Shown: piece by piece, positions 59,226 to 64,000 of the stretch
How the letters are laid out: each line of letters begins with the position of its first letter
Numbering within the stretch: the stretch's first letter is position 1
DNA from: Clostridia bacterium
GTDB lineage: Bacteria; Bacillota; Clostridia; Oscillospirales; Butyricicoccaceae
Direction of reading: 5' to 3'
Length of the DNA stretch: 64,000 nt
NCBI GenBank assembly: GCA_017408485.1
Contig: JAFQUM010000004.1
Location: 1 to 64,000, forward strand
Notes under the pieces: generated by a model
What the model was told of the DNA's origin: nothing
The model's input: the letters and a program-made list of their open reading frames with translations, nothing else
Database searches by the model: none
Made by a program: the position numbers and the translations under genes

Positions 59226-61133
59226 ATGAGCTTCTTGTATTTTCTTGAAAGTATCAGAAATCCCGTACTTGATTTCTTTTTCTCTGCCATTACCCATTTG
59301 GGCAGTGAAACTCTGTTTATGGCTATTGCCATTGCGGTGTTTTGGTGCTACAGCAAAAAAGACGGACTCTATCTGCTTGCCACCGGCTTTTTCGGCACAC
59401 TTATCAATCAGTTTTTAAAGCTGGTCTGTCAGGTTCCCCGTCCTTGGGTAAAAGACCCCAATTTCACCATTGTTGAGTCCGCCCGCGCCGATGCAACGGG
59501 ATATTCATTCCCCAGCGGACACACGCAAAGCGTCACCGCATCCATGGGCTGCACCGCCCGTTTTTCAAAAAACAAATGGATACGCATTGTCTGCATTGTG
59601 TTGGCGGCTTTGGTGGCGCTTTCAAGAATGTATCTCGGCGTACATACTCCCGCCGACGTGTTGGTTTCTCTCGGAATAGGCATAGTTTTGGTTTTCGCTC
59701 TTTATCCCATATTCCAAAAATCGGACAAAAACCCTGCTCTTTTGTATGGTACGATAGGCGCTCTGACCGCATTATGCCTTGCCTATGTGCTTTTTGTCGA
59801 GCTGCACACTTGGCCCGCAGACATTGACCCTCATAATCTTGAACACGGAATCAAAAACGGCTATCTGCTTTTCGGCTGCGGCTGTGCAATGCTTCTTGCT
59901 CTGTGGATCGAAGACAGATTTATCCGTTTTGACACCAAAGCACCCCTGACAGGTCAGATCCTCAAGGTGGTTTTAGGTCTTGTTCTTGTTTTAGGCATCA
60001 AAGCAGGCCTTAAGCCCATATTCAATGCCATTTTTGGCGGACACCTTGCGGCAAATGCTTTGAGATATTTCTGCATCGTTATTTTTGCGGTTTGCGTATG
60101 GCCTCTTACCTTTAAATGGTTCGCAAAGGGCTGCCCTATGAAAAAATGGGTCAAAAAGACCCTTATCATTATCGGCTGCGTTCTGCTGGCTCTCGCACTT
60201 GTTGCAGGCTTCATATTCTGGGATGTGACCCGCGATACCCCCAATAAGCCTGTTTCCACAGAAAACTGCACCAACCCCCTTATCACTCCTCTTGGAAAAA
60301 CAATGCTTTCCTCCCACCGCGCAGGCGGTGATTTCGCCCCCGAAAACACCATGAAGGCATTTAAGGATATAATCGAAGGCTCCGACTATACGGTCGATAT
60401 CTTTGAGTTTGATATTCACCTGACAAAGGACGGGGACTGCGTACTTCTCCACGACGATACCCTTGACAGAACAAGCAATTCCGAGCAGCATTTCGGCGCG
60501 GAGGGAGTCCGCCCCGAGGACAAGACCCTTGCCGAGCTTAAGCAGCTTAATATGGGCGAGGGCTTCACCGATGCCGACGGAAACAACCCCTATGACGGAC
60601 TTACCGGTGACGCAGTTCCCGCCGACCTGAAAATAATCACCCTTTCTGAGGCGCTTGAATATTTGGAGAGCAAGGGCTCTTTCCGTTACATAATCGAGAT
60701 AAAAAGCTCGGGCGCTGAGGGCGAAAAGACTGCGGACAGACTTTATAACACCCTGAAGGATATGGATCTGCTTGACCGCGCCGTGATAGGCACATTCCAT
60801 AACGAGATAACCGACTATATGGACAAGACCTATCCCGATATGCTCCGCAGCGCAGGCTTTAACGAGTGTATAAAGTTCTATCTCTATTGCTATTTCAATA
60901 TTGATGCCGACCCCGACACCTGGAAGTTCTCGGCACTGCAGATACCCACCACCGATTATGTGGTAAATCTCGGCACATCAAGAGTCATAAACTACGCTCA
61001 TAAGTATAATATCGCCGTTCAGTATTGGACAATAAATGATACCGATGAAATGAAGCGCCTGCAATCTATCGGCGCGGATGCTATAATGACCGACATCCCC
61101 CACGAAGGCGCGAAGGTTATTAATAGACCTTGA
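59226..61133 (+). CDS. PAP2 phosphatase-glycerophosphodiesterase fusion
   Basis: 635 residues. Residues 1-~300: PAP2 membrane phosphatase with motifs KLVCQVPRPW, FPSGHTQS and SRMYLGVHTPADV on ~8 segments. From ~305: a new start-like segment MKKWVKKTLIIIGCVLLAL (membrane anchor), then a GDPD domain: SSHRAGGDFAPENTMKAF (~358), FEFDIHLTKDGD, LLHDDTLDRTSN, and a C-terminal DAIMTDIPHEG. PAP2 dephosphorylates a lipid pyrophosphate or PA; GDPD splits glycerophosphodiesters such as teichoic-acid polymer or lipid headgroups. Start ATG 59226 after AGGAGG. See the fusion finding. Confidence 0.92.
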   Translation: MSFLYFLESIRNPVLDFFFSAITHLGSETLFMAIAIAVFWCYSKKDGLYLLATGFFGTLINQFLKLVCQVPRPWVKDPNFTIVESARADATGYSFPSGHTQSVTASMGCTARFSKNKWIRIVCIVLAALVALSRMYLGVHTPADVLVSLGIGIVLVFALYPIFQKSDKNPALLYGTIGALTALCLAYVLFVELHTWPADIDPHNLEHGIKNGYLLFGCGCAMLLALWIEDRFIRFDTKAPLTGQILKVVLGLVLVLGIKAGLKPIFNAIFGGHLAANALRYFCIVIFAVCVWPLTFKWFAKGCPMKKWVKKTLIIIGCVLLALALVAGFIFWDVTRDTPNKPVSTENCTNPLITPLGKTMLSSHRAGGDFAPENTMKAFKDIIEGSDYTVDIFEFDIHLTKDGDCVLLHDDTLDRTSNSEQHFGAEGVRPEDKTLAELKQLNMGEGFTDADGNNPYDGLTGDAVPADLKIITLSEALEYLESKGSFRYIIEIKSSGAEGEKTADRLYNTLKDMDLLDRAVIGTFHNEITDYMDKTYPDMLRSAGFNECIKFYLYCYFNIDADPDTWKFSALQIPTTDYVVNLGTSRVINYAHKYNIAVQYWTINDTDEMKRLQSIGADAIMTDIPHEGAKVINRP

Positions 61134-61138
61134 TCTAT

Positions 61139-61238
61139 AGATTTTGGATTTCTCCGCAATACCACGCCGCCCCACCTTGCCGCAGCTTAAGTACTGTCTG
61201 CGGGGTGTTGGCTCGTCTCGCAAAGAAATCCAAAATCT
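61139..61238. repeat. 100-bp structured element with 15-bp terminal inverted repeats
   Basis: AGATTTTGGATTTCT at 61139-61153 is exactly complementary to 61224-61238. Inside are nested pairings: ACG...CGT, CACC with GGTG, and the stem CCGCAG/CTGCGG (61179-61204) over a 12-nt loop. It lies 6 nt after the stop of the fusion gene. No ORF. It could be a MITE-like insertion or a structured RNA; I do not recognise a family. Confidence 0.65.
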
Positions 61239-61269
61239 TTCGGAGCATAATAAAGAAATACCATTATAA

Positions 61270-61298
61270 AAGCTGACCAACAATTGTTGGTCAGTTTT
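61270..61298 (+). terminator. Intrinsic terminator
   Basis: GCTGACCAA-caattg-TTGGTCAG then TTTTTG, ending the plus-strand gene group from 53 kb to 61 kb. Confidence 0.8.
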
Positions 61299-61320
61299 TG
61301 ATCTTTATATACTCAATATC

Positions 61321-61353
61321 AAAAAATACATCTTGCCCCGCAAGATGTATTTT
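61321..61353 (-). terminator. Terminator of HTH gene 61352-61552 (repeat copy 1)
   Basis: AAATACATCTTG-ccccg-CAAGATGTATTT overlaps the stop codon region. Part of a 54-nt repeat (61313-61366) that recurs at 61806-61859 with one mismatch. Confidence 0.75.
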
Positions 61354-61552
61354 ATTCGGGAATGTACTCCGCAATATCCTCTAACTTACAATCAAGAGCG
61401 GCACATATCTTATTAAGTGTCTTTGTCTCTATATTATCATTTTCTTTAAGTCTGCGAATGGTCTTTCGGTCAAGCCCACATCTTTCGCGCAAGCGGTAGG
61501 TCGTTACGCCCTTTGATTCCATAGTTTTCCAAAGCTTATCAAACTTAATCAT
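61352..61552 (-). CDS. Small HTH protein (paralogue 1)
   Basis: 66 residues: MIKFDKLWKTMESKGVTTYRL, then CGLDRKTIRRLKENDNIETKT and LNKICAALDCKLEDIAEYIPE. HTH_26 (YozG/Cro-C1) fold. Start ATG 61552 has GCGGGAG upstream. Close paralogue of 61845-62045, and even the terminators are copies. Third in a chain of three minus-strand HTH genes; likely transcription regulator with unknown target. Confidence 0.85.
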   Translation of the reverse strand: MIKFDKLWKTMESKGVTTYRLRERCGLDRKTIRRLKENDNIETKTLNKICAALDCKLEDIAEYIPE

Positions 61553-61567
61553 ACAAACTCCCGCCTT

Positions 61568-61771
61568 TTATTTTTCAATTCCAAGTAAATAATCGGTAGT
61601 GGTCTTATAAAGCTCGGCAAGCTTAATAAGCACATCGGTGGGTATATCCCTGTGCCCGCGCTCATATCGGCTGTACTGAGATTGTTTCATTCCAAGGTAA
61701 TCTGCAACCTGCTGTTGTGACAGGTCGTGATCCTCTCTTAAATCTCTTAACCTTGGATAATAATTGTTCAT
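61568..61771 (-). CDS. Xre-family HTH regulator
   Basis: 67 residues: PRLRDLREDHDLSQQQVADYL, GMKQSQYSRYERGHRDIPTDV, then the HTH_3 end LIKLAELYKTTTDYLLGIEK. Start ATG 61771 follows GGTGGTGAAAAA. It sits 15 nt before paralogue 1 and in the same direction, so probably co-transcribed. Confidence 0.88.
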   Translation of the reverse strand: MNNYYPRLRDLREDHDLSQQQVADYLGMKQSQYSRYERGHRDIPTDVLIKLAELYKTTTDYLLGIEK

Positions 61772-61813
61772 TTTTTCACCACCAACCCTATCAAACTTCC
61801 GGTAATCAATATC

Positions 61814-61846
61814 AAAAAATACACCTTGCCCCGCAAGATGTATTTT
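61814..61846 (-). terminator. Terminator of HTH gene 61845-62045 (repeat copy 2)
   Basis: AAATACACCTTG-ccccg-CAAGATGTATTT; one arm carries a C instead of T, giving an A-C mismatch. Belongs to the 54-nt repeat also seen at 61313-61366. Confidence 0.65.
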
Positions 61847-62045
61847 ATTCGGGAATGTATTCCATTACGTCTTCAACCTTACAATTTAAAACGGAGCAAA
61901 GCTTATCTATGGTTACGGTCTTTATTACCATATTCTTTCTCAACCTATGCAATTGGGCGGGGTCTACACCATAATCTTTTATAAGCTTATACTGGCTTAC
62001 ACCCTTTTCTTTCATTGTTTTCCATAAAGGAGCGTAACTAATCAT
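61845..62045 (-). CDS. Small HTH protein (paralogue 2)
   Basis: 66 residues from ATG 62045 (GGGAGGAG 8 nt upstream); the extension to 62141 lies across the divergent promoter. MISYAPLWKTMKEKGVSQYKL, DYGVDPAQLHRLRKNMVIKT, CSVLNCKVEDVMEYIPE. Paralogue of 61352-61552 (same length, shared LWKTM-KGV and VED-EYIPE). Divergent from the 55-residue ORF at 62142. Confidence 0.85.
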   Translation of the reverse strand: MISYAPLWKTMKEKGVSQYKLIKDYGVDPAQLHRLRKNMVIKTVTIDKLCSVLNCKVEDVMEYIPE

Positions 62046-62141
62046 AATAATCTCCTCCCTACTATTGTATTTTATCCTTTGAGGAGATATAATAATATTG
62101 TGCTTATACGCACTATAAACAATGACAGAAAGGGGATACAT

Positions 62142-62309
62142 ATGGACTTAAACTTTTTCAAGGATCATCTTTGGGATATGATCAATGAGGATGACACTTT
62201 GGATGTACGGGACATTATTTCCAACGACAAGGAAAACTGGTTCGAGGTTGAGGTATACGGCGGAAGTGTTTTCCGCATAACCATCACCGAAATACCCACA
62301 GAAAAATAA
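62142..62309 (+). CDS. Small acidic hypothetical protein (55 aa)
   Basis: MDLNFFKDHLWDMINEDDTLD at the start, then DKENWFEVEVYGGSVFRIT and TEIPTEK. ATG 62142 has AAAGGGG 7 nt upstream. Acidic, beta-strand-rich C-terminal half; no family recognised. Divergent from an HTH gene, followed by a terminator. Confidence 0.65.
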   Translation: MDLNFFKDHLWDMINEDDTLDVRDIISNDKENWFEVEVYGGSVFRITITEIPTEK

Positions 62310-62320
62310 ACACACCTTTT

Positions 62321-62352
62321 AGGAAGACCGACACTTGTCGGCCTTCTTTTTT
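62321..62352 (+). terminator. Intrinsic terminator
   Basis: AAGACCGACA and TGTCGGCCTT pair with one mismatch and are followed by CTTTTTT, after the 55-residue ORF. Confidence 0.7.
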
Positions 62353-62416
62353 CTACAATAAGCCCGTACATATTGTATTAATTAGCAATTTTCGGCATAA
62401 AAATACACAATAGGTA

Positions 62417-62446
62417 TTGAAGTTTTACTATGGCTTGTGGTAATAT
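62417..62446 (+). promoter_or_regulatory. Promoter of the NCS2 permease gene
   Basis: TTGAAG (62417-62422), 18-nt spacer, TAATAT (62441-62446), 42 nt before the start. The leader is too short for a purine riboswitch. Confidence 0.45.
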
Positions 62447-62488
62447 ATAGGCAGCGATTTCCAAAAAATAAATAGGAGAGATGAAAAA

Positions 62489-63895
62489 ATGAACAAGTTC
62501 TTCAAAATCTCAGAGCGCGGTTCAACCGTCAGAACTGAGATCATCGCGGGTCTGACTACATTCTTCGCTATGGCTTACATTCTTGTAGTTAACCCCAATC
62601 AGATCGTCGGATTCAGCTTCGGTGTTCCCGGTGTTGATGAAGTTTGGAATGCTGTTTACATTGCAACCATTATTGCATCTGTAATCGGTACACTGCTTTA
62701 CGCATTCTATGCAAAGCTTCCCTTTGCACAGTCTTGCGGTATGGGCCTCAATTCCTTCTTCTTTACTTCTTTCGTTCTTCCCGAAGTTATCAAGGGCGCT
62801 GAAGGCGATGTAATCGGCGGATATCAGGCAGGTCTGGTTATTATCCTTGTTTCCGGTCTTATCTTCCTGGTTCTTTCCATCACCGGCGCACGCAGCTACA
62901 TTGCAAAGGCAATGCCCGACTGCATTAAGAAAGCTATCCCCGCAGGTATTGGTCTGTTTATTGCGTTTATCGGCTTCCAGAATGTCGGTATCGTTCAGGA
63001 CAACCCCTATACCCTTGTTCAGTTTGTTAAGCTTCAGGGCGTTGATTGGGCAGCCGTTGCCGCTCCCGTTGTTGCTCTGATCGGCTTTATTATTATTGCT
63101 GTTCTCACAAAGCTTAACGTTAAGGGTTCCGTTCTTATCGGTATCCTTGCCACCTCTGTTATTTATTACCTTGCAACATGGACTCTTCCCAGCTTTGATA
63201 TGACTTCTTTCGCAGAGCCCTTCAAAGATTTTGCTGAGATCGGTATCACCGGTGTATTCAAGATCGATTCTTGGAAGAATGCATTCACCGGCGAAGCTAT
63301 CGGCGGCATCTTCTCTGCAATTATGCTGATCGTCACCTTCTGTCTGGTTGATATGTTCGACACCATCGGCACCCTTTACGGCACTGCTTCCGAAGCTGAT
63401 ATGCTTGACGAAAACGGCGACCCCATCGATGTTGACAAGGCTATGACCTGTGACTCCGTAGCAACCGTTGCAGGTGCTGTCTGCGGTACTTCCACAGTTA
63501 CCACCTTCGTTGAATCCGCTTCCGGTGTTGCGGCAGGCGGCAGAACCGGTCTTACCAGCTTGGTAACCTCTATCTGCTTTGCTCTGTGCCTCTTCCTTTC
63601 CCCCATCGCTTCCATCATTCCCGGCGCAGCAACCGCTCCCGCTCTTATCTTCGTCGGTGTTCTGATGATGAAGAACTTTGCCAAGGTAGATATGAACGAT
63701 ATGAGAAGTGCAGTTCCCGCATTCCTCACCTTTGCTATGATGCCCCTTACATACTCCATCGCAAACGGCATCGGCATCGGCTCTATCGCTTATGTTCTTA
63801 TCTCCCTCTTCACCGGCAAGTACACCAAGAAGGACATCCCCGTTACGATCATTGCTCTGCTCTTTGTTGCAAAGTTCGTATTCGGCACAATGTAA
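62489..63895 (+). CDS. NCS2-family purine permease (AzgA/PbuG-like)
   Basis: 468 residues, about 13-14 membrane segments. Signature TEIIAGLTTFFAMAYILVVNP (~20), CGMGLNSFFFTSFV (~88), and the C-terminal DMFDTIGTLYGTA and CGTSTVTTFVESASGVAAGGRTGL substrate-site loops of the AzgA branch. Imports hypoxanthine/guanine or adenine by proton symport. Start ATG 62489, ribosome site AGGAGAG. Terminator at 63917. Confidence 0.94.
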   Translation: MNKFFKISERGSTVRTEIIAGLTTFFAMAYILVVNPNQIVGFSFGVPGVDEVWNAVYIATIIASVIGTLLYAFYAKLPFAQSCGMGLNSFFFTSFVLPEVIKGAEGDVIGGYQAGLVIILVSGLIFLVLSITGARSYIAKAMPDCIKKAIPAGIGLFIAFIGFQNVGIVQDNPYTLVQFVKLQGVDWAAVAAPVVALIGFIIIAVLTKLNVKGSVLIGILATSVIYYLATWTLPSFDMTSFAEPFKDFAEIGITGVFKIDSWKNAFTGEAIGGIFSAIMLIVTFCLVDMFDTIGTLYGTASEADMLDENGDPIDVDKAMTCDSVATVAGAVCGTSTVTTFVESASGVAAGGRTGLTSLVTSICFALCLFLSPIASIIPGAATAPALIFVGVLMMKNFAKVDMNDMRSAVPAFLTFAMMPLTYSIANGIGIGSIAYVLISLFTGKYTKKDIPVTIIALLFVAKFVFGTM

Positions 63896-63916
63896 GCTTC
63901 AGCTTAAATTTAATAA

Positions 63917-63953
63917 CAAAAATCTCTGTCGGATATCCGGCAGAGATTTTTTT
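63917..63953 (+). terminator. Intrinsic terminator after the NCS2 permease gene
   Basis: AAAAATCTCTGTCGG-atat-CCGGCAGAGATTTTTTT with one mismatch. Confidence 0.82.
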
Positions 63954-64000
63954 GCAATTTTGTAAAGTTTATGGTAAAAGTATATAGTGAATGCTGATGG

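Noticed and set aside
62353-62488. Purine riboswitch in front of the NCS2 permease
   Set aside because: The conserved TATAATCC and loop-loop motifs are absent and the promoter lies only 42 nt from the start.

Overview
The window reads as ordinary chromosome of a low- to mid-GC member of the Clostridia (Firmicutes), most likely an Oscillospirales-type gut or rumen anaerobe. The pointers are AGGAGG-type ribosome binding sites, a perfect Gram-positive LexA box in front of recA, RecD2/ComF/ComM/RecX orthologues, a DUF1385 protein, a 2[4Fe-4S] ferredoxin, a glycine riboswitch and lipoproteins with no sign of outer-membrane genes. Genus cannot be set from the sequence alone. No IS element, prophage, CRISPR array or rRNA was seen; one tRNA gene (Ser, anticodon GCT) is present.

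Layout. 0-5 kb: tRNA-Ser, a small Xre regulator with a divergent partner gene, a four-helix protein, and two paralogous Cys-repeat trypsin-fold lipoproteins, one of which has lost its catalytic His. 5-9 kb: aspA preceded by a LysR gene, with a perfect LysR-type palindrome at the aspA promoter, then small unknown ORFs. 9-14 kb: a glycine riboswitch and Na+/amino-acid symporter flanked by two paralogous membrane/zinc-ribbon genes that share an operator with a small Xre regulator. 14-24 kb (minus strand): recA-recX-rimO-pgsA-cysS and recD2-comF-comM. 24-33 kb (minus): lipoprotein, two-component system, DUF1385 and prmC; HtrA; a Clp ATPase. 33-35 kb (plus): ferredoxin, Asp/Glu racemase, EamA permease.

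34.9-53 kb (minus): one 18-gene surface-polysaccharide locus read from a near-consensus promoter at 53066-53094. It holds PglE/PglC/PglD-like priming genes, three GT4s, four tandem TupA-type ATP-grasp paralogues, Wzy, a GT2, Wzx, a galacturonokinase-like kinase, a nucleotidyltransferase, an acyltransferase, a UDP-glucuronate 4-epimerase and an NTP_transf_5 protein. Together they suggest a uronic-acid-containing glycan carrying ATP-grasp-ligated (probably amino-acid) decorations.

53-64 kb (mostly plus): phosphohexomutase, ferredoxin-fused aldo/keto reductase, a DUF5058 membrane pair with an M20 peptidase, a PAP2-GDPD fusion, a cluster of three small HTH genes (two paralogous, with duplicated terminators), and an NCS2 purine permease.

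The most unusual non-coding structures are arrays of short perfect hairpins separated by an invariant 7-nt spacer (ATGAATT or ATGAAAT), each ending in a shared GGTGTCGGC-type terminal hairpin. They sit between genes at 38519-38661 and, as two opposed arrays, at 55932-56214. A 100-bp structured element with 15-bp perfect terminal inverted repeats lies at 61139-61238. Two Xre modules share one promoter design: twin operators 25 bp apart, one of them inside the -10/-35 spacer of the partner gene.
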